Shown here piece by piece: positions 10,899 through 23,935 of a stretch of 60,000 nt of DNA. The notes beneath the pieces were generated by a model, which saw nothing but the letters and a program-made list of their open reading frames with translations, made no database searches and was not told where the DNA came from. The first letter of the stretch is position 1. The number at the start of each line of letters is the position of its first letter. This DNA comes from Lineus longissimus (Eukaryota; Nemertea; Pilidiophora; Heteronemertea; Lineidae), in the NCBI RefSeq assembly GCF_910592395.1, contig NC_088308.1, forward strand, positions 23,143,501 through 23,203,500, written 5' to 3'. A program made the translations under genes and the position numbers.

Positions 10899-13800
10899 TC
10901 CTACCACGGGACAACTGTAAGATGAATCACGATGGTAGATTATCCGTCAAAGGCTATCTGGACTAATCAATGAAGCATGAATATCCTGCTAGAATGGTGA
11001 TTAGGAAGACGCTGGAGTCTTCGCATCAACCATTCGTGGCCGCTGGAGTATGTCACAATGAATCTCTCTTACTTGATGTATTTAAGAATGAACGGGTCTG
11101 AGAATGCCAGGCGATGAGCCGCGATTGCTCGGGGGATTTATTTTGACAATGACCTTCCGTATGGACGAACTCATCTATGCCATGGAGCGTCCTCTCACTT
11201 TGGTCGTCGCCATGCCACAGCTACACTTGGCTCCGGGGAAGGCTCCAGAGAGCGGCTATTTGGTAATTAAGTTACCCACTGATGCGGTTGGCTGTCCGAA
11301 CCAATACCAGCTTATGGCCGCATTTTTTAAATCTACCTGTATCCTGGGAAAGTTGACAAACACTTGAGTCGTACTTTTTTAATGTTTTGTTCTAAAAATC
11401 GTTGTGTAACGTAGGCTACGTGTACTATTCATCAGTTTACAGGCAACAACCTTTGGCCGTATGTATCTTAACTTATGAACTGCATGGATCTGATTTTGTA
11501 AATGCGAGGTGATATAAATTGCATTGAATAAGCCTTTTTAAAACACATCCATCATGATTCCATCCTTGAATAGCAATTAGAGCAAAACACAAAAGGTATT
11601 GTGGTCGTTGCTTCGTCCTAGATAGCCATATCTTATTTTGCCGTGCCTAAATCTATTCGTGATGTCGTGCCATTCACTTAACGTACATTCAACAAACATG
11701 TGGTGCATTTTCTCATTGTTACAATAAGCTCCAACCTGTTCTAAGTAACAATACTGTTCACAATATCGAGCAATCTCATTTGGCACTCGTGTTTTTAAAG
11801 TTACCAGACTTGATAAGCTATTGTTGATATTTCTAAGCAAGTGCATTTCGAAATTATGCATAAACCGATTACACGGTCAAAGAATTATATGATATATGAC
11901 AAAAGTTGTCAACTGTAAATGTCACTATCATTGGTTATATCAAGGATTCATATCTTAATGCATACTTTATTCATGAATGCGATATTAAAATCAGGTGTAA
12001 GTCATATCAATCATCATTTCGTGGTCGAGCGTGATCCACCGAAACTTGACAAGGTGAGATGAGCATCACCCGCAAACTACATCGTCAATTTCATGGGTAC
12101 AAAATTGGTTTCGTTTTCCAATTCCATTTGCATGCACATACTTACAGTTCTGGATAGATAATCAAATAAAAATAGCCCGTCTAATATCGGAGTGATGTGC
12201 AATGTGATCTACCAGCGTACAACTGATTGATAGAGACGCATGATCCGCGAGGGATCATCAGAACAGTAACCACACGTCATATCAAATCTCTAATCAATCC
12301 ACCAGCTTGATTCTCGATCTCCTTTTAATCATATATTACTTCTGAATCCGAATACATGGTGAGTGAACGGTAGCGAAATTAAACTAGACATGAACATGCC
12401 GCCGCAAATTATACATTTAAAAAAAATCTTTGTTCCTCTCACTGTCTGTACTCGCCATAAAACAAGCATCATTTTGAGTTGCTCACTTTTATTTTCATCT
12501 GTCCGGAATAACTACATTCACCACACATTTCTACTTGCAAAACAGCTGCCAATTACATGTAAATGCATTTTTGATGGGGACAGCCCAAGGAGAGTTCAGA
12601 AAATGTGATGTTGTTAAGTGACAGGTGAACTAAGAACTACTACATATTCATCATTTATATATAGATGCCACCTATCAGAAATGGCAGCCTGCGATCACAT
12701 ACCTATCCAGAATTAGTAATCTATTGATTAACAATGACGAGGCACGCCTTGGGATTATCGAGTGAGATTGTACCGTACAAGAAATACACATATATATGAC
12801 AGTCAAGTTTTCATCACACGAGAAATATTTTGCTTGCATACAAATCAGTCTATGCTGCAGCTGATAGTTGCGAATGCACTGCAGCAGTGACATGTAAATG
12901 AAGCATGTACATGTAGGGCCTACATGTAAGCTCTGCATCCAAAAGGTACCACACGGTGAACTTCTATGATTTGCTCTTTGCTGCGAAGAAGATTTATTTC
13001 TCGGACCAATGGAGGCCCGTGTATTGTGTCCGTACCTCATACAGTATATAGTGCATTCACATACATATAATTGATTAGTCGTGAGAGGGATCAACTCCCC
13101 TACAGGAGATGACGTAACGTAATGCATGCATTGAATGTTAGTTCGTGGCTGGCGGGCAAGGTGAACGCACGTTTGTGTGGTCACTGCCATCGCATACACA
13201 TGACTTTTCTAAATTTTGTGTTTGTTATTTTGGTCCGATCTTTTCCTTGTAAATCTTAGTGATATATTGAACATGTTGAATGGTTCTGCATGGTGAGTGA
13301 TATACGGAACATTTTTCTGCTGAATCGTATTGGGCATGTTGGTGTACTCTTTGGTAAAGCAGATGTAAAAGGACAGACGAGGTAAGTATATGTGTTACAA
13401 GGGTCAATTCAAGACAAGGTGTTTGGCTACGGGTACCCTGCTAATATTTGATAATACTGATTGTACTCGTCAACCTTAACATGAGGAGTTCACAAGTTCA
13501 CAAATAAATTTATTTGAAAGACTCTGCCGGATTGAAGAAACTTGACGCTATACTTGGGTAGAGGGCGATAATTTGAATCCGACCATAATTGAAACCGTAT
13601 CCTAGGATTTTAATGCCTAACCGAACAATCGGTGAAGAATCAAACCCGGGTCAGCACACTCGGTCACAATTTCTTTTTCAAAGCTGGCGTTATGTCGATT
13701 TGATCATACGATAAGACATTTCGTAAATACTTATTTGGGAGGTACGCCTATACGAAATGAATTCATATTTGAACCCACCTCCAAGTCCATTTGACCAGCT

Positions 13801-16800
13801 TGTTGATTCGCCAATCCAATCGTCTTCGTCTTCTCATCACCCAGGTAAACAGTCACACGATGGACTAGTCAACATTAATCAATTTTATTGTGATGGCAAG
13901 CTTTGTAAAAGTCTTTCGGAAGAGGGTATTATCCTTTGCCACCAAATTACTGACGAGATATATTTTATCAAACAATCAAGATGCAACATTAATTTGGTCA
14001 AACAGTCATGCGGGGGGGTGATTTAATGAAGCAAGCCATTGATGCAACTATCTATAATTGTTTGCAAATACTTGCATCGATACCTCAATGAAATCCGCCG
14101 ATATTCGACGCTATTAGGTAAAATGCGTTAAAGCCAGCCCATGTCATTATTATCTATTGACACCCTTTTCCCCTTTACCGCAAACATGCGCTGCACAAAA
14201 TCCGTCCTACATCATCATCCGGAGAAAGAAACATATAAGCTATGGCTGTCATAGTTACTCCGATAACAGATAAGTGGTGAGGAACGATAAATACTAAGTT
14301 ACAGAGAATAAGACAGCTGAAGTATTGGCCATCACGATATTACATGCAGGTGGGTGGATATTCCAGAGGCTGCATTATAGGTTACATTGAGAAAAAAATG
14401 TACAAGGTTATGATATCTATCACTGAGAAATTTTTTAACCAGAAACTTTAGCATACTTTTTTTCAAAGAAAAGTAAAAAAAAACAGCAGTCGCTTCAGTC
14501 GTCTCGCCTCTTCTTCAAATAAAGAGATTTAAAGTTGCTGCTACTTTATAGGTTCAGCTATGTTAATACATGTACAACCACTGCAGTGGGATATGACTCC
14601 TGAGGTTAATCACTGGGCTTCCTGTGCTTTCGAGATAATCAATCATAGTTTCCGAACGACTCGAAACAGATGGATATGGCAAAGGGAAGTCAGCAAGCCA
14701 GTAAAAAAGCGTTTTGTTATTATTACGAAGCCACTAGTAATCAGTCCACACAGGATTCTTCCAATGATTTTGTTTCAGCGTTAAATGCAGCAGGGATCAA
14801 GAGTTCCTGTCGCCTCTGAGACCAGCTTCGATTCCCGGTCGGTCCCGGCGAAATTCTAATGAAAGACGGGGTGACTCACTTCGGCAGCGTTAATTTCATC
14901 CAGCCCTAGTTCCTTTAACAATTCAAATTGCCCAAATTGAGCCAAGTTAGAGATCGCATGCGCTCGATTCGATATTTCTAATGCAAATTAGTAGTCCCCT
15001 CATGAGAACAAGCTTTTGGTTGGCGAAGTTTTGCCTCATTTGCATTCCAGAATCCACACTAGTTGGTATAAATATCCTCTCACAAGACGGGAGTTAACGA
15101 CGGAAGATAAACATGGATAGGATTTACTAGTGCAGATTACAATCCGAGCTTGGGGCAAATCACTCATCGTGGAAGGATTTAACGCCATCCGCACCTGTTC
15201 AATGAAGGATTGACGCAATCTGGTGACAAAAACTCTGTTGGCTTGCGCTGCCATGATCCGGGTACGGTTTCAGACGTAGAAACCACCTGCTGGATTACCG
15301 AGCTCTTGTTAAGAATTCCCCCACCGGATTTATAGCGCAACAAAATAAGATATCGCGGTTGGACGCCTTCTTTATACTGGTTTTGCGCTTTTTGTGAAAC
15401 TCGATTGCGGTTCGTTAAATGGTGATTTGAATGCTAGGGACGTCGGGTTTTCATCACTGGCGTTTGATATTTCAGATTGATTTTCTTATTAGAGATAAAT
15501 TGGACACAGACTTTTCTCCTTTATTTCATTTGCAATGCGATGTTGTTTAGAAGACCATGCAGATACCCGCGGTTTGATCGCACTTCTCAGAAAGTCAAGA
15601 GGAGCGTCGAGACTACATGCGGCCGAGCAGGCAGAAGTTATGGCAAACATAAGGATATGTACACGAAACCTTCGTGATATGTCCTGAACGGCCTGGTTGC
15701 CGGTACCATATCGGCCCGCACCAGATCGAGGTAAAGCGTCCATCAGTGAAATATGCGCCGAGATTTCCTCGGAGGTTTTCATTCGATTAAACATTCATTC
15801 GCGGTGAATGATCTATTACCTTGTGAATTGAATGAACGAGTGTTGGTCGGACTTCCAATGGCAATACCAAATCAAAGGAGCCTGATATGTTTCTAACGGG
15901 GCGTTAAAGTCAGCTGGTGATATGAAGGTTTACTATGGAAAGCAACATTATCGTTTGGCATTATCATCGAGGGAATCGTGTGGCCGTCGAGCGCCGTGTC
16001 TGCATTCAATCTCTTCGTCAATCGCACTATTCATCAGTGTCGCGTGAACAAGCGAAGTTTTTGACTCCAAGGGCACAGCTGAAGCAATATTTCGTCTATT
16101 TTAAAGCGTTTCCTCCTTCGGTCTTTATTTTCCTTTCCGAGGGAAAGTAAATATTGAGATGACCGGTAATCGGCCTGTTGTCATCAGCAAATGAGAAAGG
16201 AAAGGATTGGTCATCAGCGCAATGAAGCACTTATTACATATCTCACAAAGATAGCAACTCTATATGGCCAGAAACTATGTGGCATGCGGTTCCTGACCGT
16301 GTACATGATGCAGACGTCGTGGAAGACATCACGTACGATGGATGAGCGGTATATACATGCTTATATACTATATAGTATATTTAGCTTATATACACCGCTT
16401 ACACAGCGGTGATTGGCAGCGTGCATGTAGTTTTAGCTTTAATTCAGCGTTTGAGTTTCCCAACGGAACGATGGCTGCTGAACGATCTATTCACCCATAC
16501 ATGTACGTCCAGGTCTTCATACAACTGGCACGCATCAAGTAATATCTTGGATAACCTATGATCCTTTTGAAAAAATTAATTGGCACGTCTCAAAGCTGTC
16601 CGTCGTTATCATCCTGCATATCTTTTTGCTGCAGCGCGGCGCTATCCGATTCGGACCAAATAATGAGATGCCCTGCACGGAGCACTCCCATTCAAAGTGG
16701 AGATGATGAGATACGTAACTATTGGTCATTGATTAGTTTTGCTCCAATGCCAGCTTAGCGATGCGTCAACAGTCCATCCACTGAAGGAAGTACGTTTTGT

Positions 16801-19729
16801 GGTTTGTAATGTGGATTGCCTAATAGAATCGCTACTGGGGGACCGATAGATTCGATACAAATGGTTTTGTTTATCGACTTGTGGCATGGTCAGAAAACCA
16901 GAAAGAATAAATGTCAATTTCAGCTATAAAGTTAATGGAATTGTCGGTGAAAATGGTAGATGAGAATGAAATATGTGATAAACAGAGGAAATATCCCATT
17001 CCCTTTTTAAGACATCGGCCAATAATGATATCCAACTGCATGCCTGGAGGAATTTTCCAATCCCTTTTTATGATACCGGCCGATAGGGACACTATCGTGA
17101 CTTCTTTCTGCGGGAGTCGGAGATCCTAGGGATGGTGCTTCATATTTACCAAAGCATTGTTGTTTATGGTCATTATGAACGTTGGAGAAAGTTTGGAACC
17201 AGTAACCTCGTCATGTTGCCATGCCAATGCCAGCTTTTAAAAAAATTAAATGTTTAATGTTATCTGAATGAACGCTGCTTAAGATATCTTACTGATGCAT
17301 TAAAGCTGGTTTCAAGTCAGTCCAGTTGTCGAAAAACTAAGAAAATGTCAGAGGACCGATTTGTATTTTCTTTCGAAATCGGACATTCAAACATTTGCAT
17401 GTATCCAGTCCATTACTAGCAATGTAAGGTATGATTGCAAAACTTTTGAACTGGCAATCAAAGGACAAATCACTTAGCAGAAATGCACAACTACAACGGT
17501 TTCATTGCTATCTTGTCTGGAAACTGCTTCAAGGTACAGCTGCAGAATAGGAGATATACTTTGATTGCTCTAATTGAGTTTGGGACGTACATGTAAGGAT
17601 ATCACGATATGCCATTTGTTCTTTATGATAAGAACTCCAAGGGAAATGGAAAATGGATATAATTGTAATGCTCTTCTCCACTTAAAGGCTTTTAACTACA
17701 TGATTAAATAGTCAGGCAAATGGAATGAGTTATTAAGGTAAACAGGGAGTTCAAACACAATTCCATTTAACGTTTTCATATCTTTTTCATTTCGTGATTA
17801 AGCATACATTCTATTGTCTTTAGCTTTCATACGATGATTGAAGAATCAAACACGTTTCAATCCTTGGACATTGTGGTGATATGTTGGAAACTCGTGTTTA
17901 ATACCTCCGCCTTTGTCTTCTGCTATTCCGTTAGTACGACCTCGGCCGGAGATGTGTATTTTGATTTAATAATAAAATATTGGTATATTTTACATTTTAC
18001 ACTTCGTGCACATATACTATATCAATACACTAATACGAGTCTCGGTAGCAGTAGTAAAGAACGATATTTTCTGTACGCTAACTTGCTAGTCGTCTACAAA
18101 ATAAACGTTAAGACGCTTGTATTCGCATCAATCTCGGCAGTGAGTGACTGTCAATAGGTTTTTAACGTATCCGGCGTGATGTATCATCGTCAATACAAAG
18201 TCACTTCTTGGGGTTGGACCTATCCAGCCGTTTCCTTTTTTAGAGCTCTTGCATGTAGCACGATTTGAAAATCTTAGCATATCATCTAATTCTACTGGAT
18301 GCTTCAACGTACGTATACTTCTAAAAAAATTACTAGCTGAAAAATGAAACGCTTTCCCCTCACAAAATAGCGTTAACGGAAGCTAGTAAAGTTGAAATCC
18401 ATTATACAGCTAACGATTCCATAAGAGAACACTAGAATAAGAATCAGCTGTCATATCGTCTTCATCGCGTAAGGCAGATTGGAATAATAATTCATGTCGA
18501 TATACAATGGTAATCCATTCCTCTGTGGACCATTATGTCGTCATAATGTGACACTTTGTAACTAACTACCTCAGTGAAAGCAGTAATAAAATCGAATAAA
18601 ATATCATTAATGTCGGTTATTCTATATAGTGTTATTACTATGCCGTAAAGTACGAAAGGTACATTGTATACAGTGTGCCTGTATAGTACTGAGTCATAGT
18701 TATCATGTTACTTATATTATCACCTAATACCGCTCATAACGGCAAGGCCGACAGCTTCTAGAGTAAGAACTCGTCGGATGAAATATCACCTCGAACATTA
18801 AACACAACGCCATGACAAATGTATACTTGCCGACTTACATTACGTTAATGTCTACATGAAAGAACGAAGGTGCTTCCATTGGAGATTGACGCGGAGTTAC
18901 ATTGAGGACTACCAAATTACCTAAGTATAGTTCTGTAATCTGAAGCTCCACCCGAAGTGTTGCGAGGAATCGACCCAGTCGAAGTGATATAAGTGGTAAG
19001 TTCACGGATGTAAGGCAGTAGATGCTTTCGAATGAACTAGTTGGCAATGTACAACACGTGCATGTACACTTATATTTACAAGTGCGTTGGATCAGTTCCT
19101 GAATAACTTGTGTAAGTTCGCTTTCAAAATGAATTGAAGACACAAAATGATGGAAAACCCCGTTTGAGCTCTGTGGTATTGGTCTTGTCGGTTTGAGTTT
19201 ATTTCGTTTGAGATCTATATTGTGCATCAGCCACTGGAAACAGCTTCTGAAAAGTACACCCCTCGCGTGCCTTCGCGTGTTGAATTTTTTCAGCGCTCGC
19301 AAAAGAGATTCCTGAGCACCTGTTGCTTGCCTGATGATTTAGCGACCATTCGCAATTGTTTTATTCTGCGTGGAAATGTCGCCGGAGATAGTCCCATTCG
19401 TGATAAGCAGCTGCTATACCCAGTGACCTTTCCGTGGTCATTGTCTCTGGATGGCATGCTGAATAAAATTGAATGACGATGTTTTGTATACGATAGTTCA
19501 CTTGAAGCAATGATAGCAATCAAAACTTTGACGGAAATGAACTGAAATGACTGTGACAATCACAAACAAAGAGACTGGTTAGCTCAAAACGGAACAAGTA
19601 AACTAATTAATCCATGATAATGTTCTCTAATTCATTGACATTGACCAGTATACCTTCTTCTTCCTAATCTGACCAAAACAACCACACAGCAGTACATTCT
19701 CCACGTCATTGATAAAGACACAACAAACC
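10899..19729. other. Large gene-poor stretch
   Basis: About 8.8 kb without a gene I can support. The longest frames are 11104-11367 (+, 87 aa), 12675-13199 (-, 174 aa), 15489-15794 (-, 101 aa), 17834-18157 (+, 107 aa) and 18835-19302 (-, 155 aa). They lack known domains, and several are Cys/Ser/His-rich in the way chance frames of AT-rich DNA are. A perfect 7-bp stem hairpin with a 5-nt loop (CACCGCT/AGCGGTG) lies at 16393-16411; no function can be assigned. Confidence 0.4.
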
Positions 19730-20335
19730 ATGTACAGAAATAGTCATGTCATTAATCTGAATTATAGTGATACATTGATTAACAGATATAACGAGCCAGA
19801 TGAGTATGGTTTTGCCACCGTGGTTCAGCTGGTATCACTTGCAACTTCACCAGCCAAAAAACGTTATCACTGGAAGCTGTGCAACCAATCAGTGCACTTG
19901 AAATTCACGTACATATTTTCACTGAGTATCTTACACAATGTCAACCAGCTGTTTTTGCATACTATTCTTCCTACATTCTGTACATGTCATTACAGTTTTT
20001 ACTGCAAAGACGAAAATGTCATTTGGGAGAGCTACTCAGACGACACAACCAATAGCGTAATACAATGGTTGTTTTCATTATTTCTGTTTTATATTCGTTT
20101 GTATATATTTTTTATGTTCGTTCCAAGAGGATTATTATCATTCATAAAGGTCTGCCCAGTACCATATGGATTCTTTGCGGTTGAAAAGCAAGGCTGGAGT
20201 GTTGAATTGATGCAATTATTGATGCAAAATTGGCGAGAGGGTTTAAACGACATTATTTATAGCCATCGAATTAGAGCTAGCATCTGCTCACCTAGAATGA
20301 CAAGCTTTGCGAATCCCCTTATTACATGGGTGTAA
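19730..20335 (+). CDS. Unassigned 201-codon open frame with hydrophobic segments
   Basis: Not recognised. From the first ATG at 19730 the frame runs 201 codons to TAA at 20333-20335. It is rich in aromatic residues and has two hydrophobic stretches, around the peptide YIFSLSILHNVNQLFLHTIL and around IQWLFSLFLFYIRLYIFFMF. A frame this long is somewhat unusual in AT-rich noncoding DNA, but codon use is unremarkable and no domain, signal peptide or splice context supports it. It could be a lineage-specific membrane protein exon or chance. Confidence 0.15.
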   Translation: MYRNSHVINLNYSDTLINRYNEPDEYGFATVVQLVSLATSPAKKRYHWKLCNQSVHLKFTYIFSLSILHNVNQLFLHTILPTFCTCHYSFYCKDENVIWESYSDDTTNSVIQWLFSLFLFYIRLYIFFMFVPRGLLSFIKVCPVPYGFFAVEKQGWSVELMQLLMQNWREGLNDIIYSHRIRASICSPRMTSFANPLITWV

Positions 20336-21090
20336 TCCTCACGGCCAAAGAAAAAACTCACTTCCTGCACAGTTAATCATGATTGAGTGTCGATGATGGG
20401 CGCGCTATTTGCAGACCCTGAAAAACCCACGTTAGAGCTGACAAAATGTCATCCTTCGTTATCACCGGCATCCAACTGTACATCTGTGAATAATACAAAC
20501 ATGTCGATTGAAATGTTTTCTGATAAAGATAATTCGATTAAACTACTTAGGTAATGAAATTTATTAAATGACGTCTTAATGGTATTTGGCTGAACAACCC
20601 CTGGGAACAACCCTGTTTACCGGCAGCTTAGATACTGAGCTGAGAGCTTAGCGCCAACTAGAATGTTATTAGCTCTATAAACTAACAATAAACAACATCT
20701 GTAATGTAAAGTACATGTAGGAGGAAACAGAAGACCCGGAGGCAACTTATATTGCTGTCGAATTGAGTCTCCCTCTCCATCACATGAGTCAATACCGGGA
20801 CCGATCGGGAATTGAAACGGCGTGGAAGTTTCCACAACATCGATTCGACACTTAAAGGCCATATATCAAGGTTTGAAAACATGCTTGATACTCATGAAAT
20901 ATGTTGAGGGTTAAAAAAACAAGATCCCAGACATTAAAAAAATTCTAATAATAAAGTCATTATTTAGTTATTTCAATTTTCAATTTTAAACTATTTGAAT
21001 TTCCCACCACACACAACTTTAGATTAGTTCCACATGTGGCCGCTAGGGATTTTTTGATGACGTAGATCAGGTCAGTCAGAACAAAACAAG

Positions 21091-21243
21091 ATGGCTTCCG
21101 CATACAGTTCAGAGAGTGAGAGCAGTGAATTTGAGGATGTTTTGGTCGATACAGAAGGATATTTAAACGTTGAGCCGTACATGTTCGAGCCATTAATATC
21201 ACTAGATCATAATGAGAGTGATCATTCGGACGAAAGTGATTAG
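21091..21243 (+). CDS. Acidic N-terminal exon like P2X7-C-domain (P2RX7_C-like) proteins
   Basis: A 50-codon frame with an excellent start context (ACAAG-ATG-GC). It encodes a Ser/Glu/Asp-rich peptide that includes SSESESSEFEDVL and then VEPYMFEPL, and ends in an acidic ESDHSDESD tail before TAG. The acidic leader followed by a V-x-PYMFEPL box is the usual N-terminus of the many invertebrate proteins carrying the Zn-binding P2X7 C-terminal (ballast) domain. That domain itself, rich in Cys and His, does not follow in any frame nearby, so this is either a first exon, a gene remnant or a piece of a repeated element. A CRE-like TGACGTAG lies about 30 bp upstream. The call rests on recalled family features, not a search. 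Confidence 0.4.
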   Translation: MASAYSSESESSEFEDVLVDTEGYLNVEPYMFEPLISLDHNESDHSDESD

Positions 21244-21639
21244 AATTTGTGGTTAATCAATTTGCATGGCAGACCTGCCGATATAGCAAAGAAGACATTG
21301 ATAGACGGTTGCAGATGCATAACATGTATGATTTTTGAACAGACTTAATGTTGCACAATATTGTTTCGCCTCGTCAGTGTTGTATCGCCAGTTATGTCAT
21401 GACGCTGAACTACTATTGAAAAGTGACGGTATTTATGCAAAATCATCTTGACGTGACGATATAATGCCGTGCAACGTTAGATAGGCCTAGATGTCAGATG
21501 ACAATAATCTGTCATTGACAGTGGCTGTCACTGACACTGACCTGTGTCGCTGTCACCTTGCTATGGCTGGAACACAAGAAGACACTATGCGGTATCACAG
21601 GCCCCAATAGGGCCTACACATTATGTATAACAACCGACC

Positions 21640-21945
21640 TCAGCAGCCTCGGGCATTAAATGCAATTGACATGGTTGGAACAGCTGTTTTTAACAAGTGG
21701 CATTTAATATTCAGTTGGATGCAGATATCCGGCTTCATGTGATAATCCGTATCGATAAAGTGATCACTGCAAAGTTTGGCCGAAGGCCCAGGCTTCCAAC
21801 ACTCCAAACGTTTGCACTTCCGAATCCACAGCTTCCTCCTCTCTCGTTCAACTGGCTTTGGAAATTCATGAAAATGGGTCCCATCCGTCATTCGATTGTT
21901 CTTTGTGCTATCCTTGACACAATTCGGAGCCACACAATACACCAT
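21640..21945 (-). CDS. THAP-domain zinc finger protein or first exon
   Basis: The 101-aa frame is almost entirely a THAP DNA-binding domain. It starts MVYC, and the C2CH zinc ligands are Cys4, Cys9, Cys59 and His62 (spacing C-x4-C-x49-C-x2-H). It also has HEFPKP (26-31), the conserved Trp40, the CSDHF box (59-63) and a terminal KTAVPTM, matching the AVPT box that closes the fold. All signature residues are present, so the domain is intact. THAP proteins usually carry a longer C-terminal part (coiled coil, HCF-1-binding motif or transposase-derived region); here the frame stops about 11 residues after AVPT. It could therefore be a first exon, a minimal THAP gene or a remnant of a P-element-like transposon. 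It is convergent with the acidic exon at 21091. Confidence 0.75.
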   Translation of the reverse strand: MVYCVAPNCVKDSTKNNRMTDGTHFHEFPKPVERERRKLWIRKCKRLECWKPGPSAKLCSDHFIDTDYHMKPDICIQLNIKCHLLKTAVPTMSIAFNARGC

Positions 21946-22494
21946 AGTGAATGAAACACATTACTTCCAGGTGTGCATAATTAATTAAGGCCCTCCTGCT
22001 TTTATGATTGCATGACATGTACAGATAACCTGATCTACATCACAACTTTTGCTGAACCCGCCGCCTGGCTCTAACAAGCCAGTTGCTAGCCTGATTAGGT
22101 AATCAAGTTGTCAAACACATAATTGGCTATATCTTCAAAATGGATGGAGCTAATTGCATTTGGTTTTCTGTATTGTATAAAGTGTTAGGTACACTTTTGA
22201 AATCGTCTTACAGCAGAAAATGGCAAAAAACCTTGATATATGGCCTTTAACTACTTGTAGCTGACAGCTATAGGCATACGCTCGTCTTTAGGTTGTCCGT
22301 ATTCGAAATTTCGAAACAGAAAATTTTAGGAAATGTACTCCACTGCAGCCCCACTCACGACCGTACTAATTAAGGTCACGAAAAGCCGGATACGCCCACA
22401 CCTATACTAGAACTACTCTCACTGTCGCCACAGACGGAAGTCAATCTTTGCAACAGCAACTGCATCAGGCCAAGAGGCTGATGCAGTGATCAGA

Positions 22495-22776
22495 ATGTCG
22501 CTCCCAGAATCGCAACGAAACTATAAATCAGTTGATTCCACCCTCCTAGGCGGAAACCATAATACATTCCGCTTCATCGACAGCATATTTCATCGCACTT
22601 ATTTTGTGCCAATATACGTAGGTGGAATGATGGCCATATTAACAATTGACAATGGTCGGCTTACTTGGGTTTCCATCATGTCTTTGTCTACTTTAATCAA
22701 ACCGTCACTCAGGAATCGGATGATTATCTTGTCAACACTGGACGCCTTTAGAATCACCTTGGCCTATATTTGTCAG
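22495..22776 (+). CDS. Weak candidate exon ending at a strong splice donor
   Basis: An ATG at 22495 opens a frame of 94 codons that reaches a consensus donor, CAG/GTAAGT, at 22776. A hydrophobic run, YFVPIYVGGMMAILTI, resembles a receptor first transmembrane segment, but the residues after it do not form a recognisable TM2. Without the next exon it cannot be assigned. It may be a decayed receptor exon, or a chance frame beside a chance donor. Confidence 0.15.
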
Positions 22777-23658
22777 GTAAGTCATGCCTCAAGAATATCG
22801 TGAAAAAAGGCGGTTCGGTCTGTTTGGACCCCAATCGCGGAGTATAAAGTATGGAGTATCACGTTGAAGTTCCATTTCAGGATGACCTGCGGCGGCTCCG
22901 CTTTTGGATGCAAGGGGAAATTATGGCACTTAACACATTTCCCATGAATTTCTAGTTTAATTAAAGTGAGGGGTATACAATTTTGATATGCCTGATCTAA
23001 ACTGAGGTCCTTTCGACTCGATGATCAGCAAAGGTAAAGCCATAATTTGATGGTGCTGCTCCCGAAATGAAAACAAAATTTTTTTTTGGACACACCGCAG
23101 ATACAAGTGCTTTTTACGTTGAAAAGGCGGGATCGTTGGCCTCTTTCTTATACAGTCTACATCTACGTATATTTTATCCGTCCTAATGAATTCCTCAGAG
23201 CCATGGCCAAGGTCAACCCTAATTTAGAAAGTGATGAACCTTTCATGACTAAGTAACATGTTCCACGCTTTAAACAAATACCCAATATATATCAATTCTT
23301 CCGCTGACAAGCAGTTACCATTTAGCTGGCAAATGCCTCTCTCTGACCAGCCTTTCAACATCTATTAGGGCTAGGTCGAAATGAAATCAGTTTGGCCATA
23401 TGATTGGGTGGCTTTCACGCATGCTAAGCGGCACTATAGCCCTCGCTGACAACGGTAATAATGATGGGCGATCTGGGGTCCTGAACGCCATGAGAGCAGT
23501 TAATTTGACCGCTTATTACCTGGTACAGATGCTATATTACAAGAAGATGGTATAGAACATGTTAGATTACTCCTTTAGTCGTAACTCCCTTTTGCCGGTG
23601 AAAAGAAAGAGAGCAAGTGTTGATAACTTCTGACGACTCACTCAAAATACCCATTGAA

Positions 23659-23689
23659 GGCTGTTCGGCTGTTCGGCTGTTCGGCTGTT
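23659..23689. repeat. Short tandem repeat, unit GGCTGTTC
   Basis: Nearly four perfect copies of the 8-bp unit GGCTGTTC in a row. The perfect identity suggests a young, slippage-prone microsatellite. Confidence 0.85.
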
Positions 23690-23855
23690 ACTGATTACTT
23701 ATACATCCAGTTGGCAATATCGTCGATGATTTCACAAAGTGACCTATCTGCAATTTTTCGGAAATTGAGATAACATATCCCCTTTCTACTCATTATGACT
23801 GCATACAACGTGCCCAAACGCAGAACCCAAGGTCACTTCACTTCATTTCTTATTC

Positions 23856-23935
23856 ATGGACCCCGCTCGGCATTCCGCCGACTCGGATATCGCAGACGGC
23901 GACTTGATGTTTGAGGATGAAATTGTTGTTGAAAG
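23856..23935 (+). CDS. Weak candidate first exon, acidic peptide
   Basis: ATG at 23856 with G at +4 opens a frame encoding MDPARHSADSDIADGDLMFE and a few more residues. It meets a donor-like GAAAG/GTACTA at 23935; the frame would otherwise stop 6 nt later. Composition is acidic and protein-like, with GC higher than its surroundings. No partner exon is visible, so this is only a candidate. Confidence 0.18.

Noticed and set aside
12675-13199. 174-codon minus-strand open frame
   Set aside because: Cys/His/Met-rich, derived from repeated ATGTA/CATGCA words, with no domain, signal peptide or splice context. Probably chance.
18835-19302. 155-codon minus-strand open frame
   Set aside because: No recognisable domain, and it overlaps another open frame on the opposite strand at 19222-19476.
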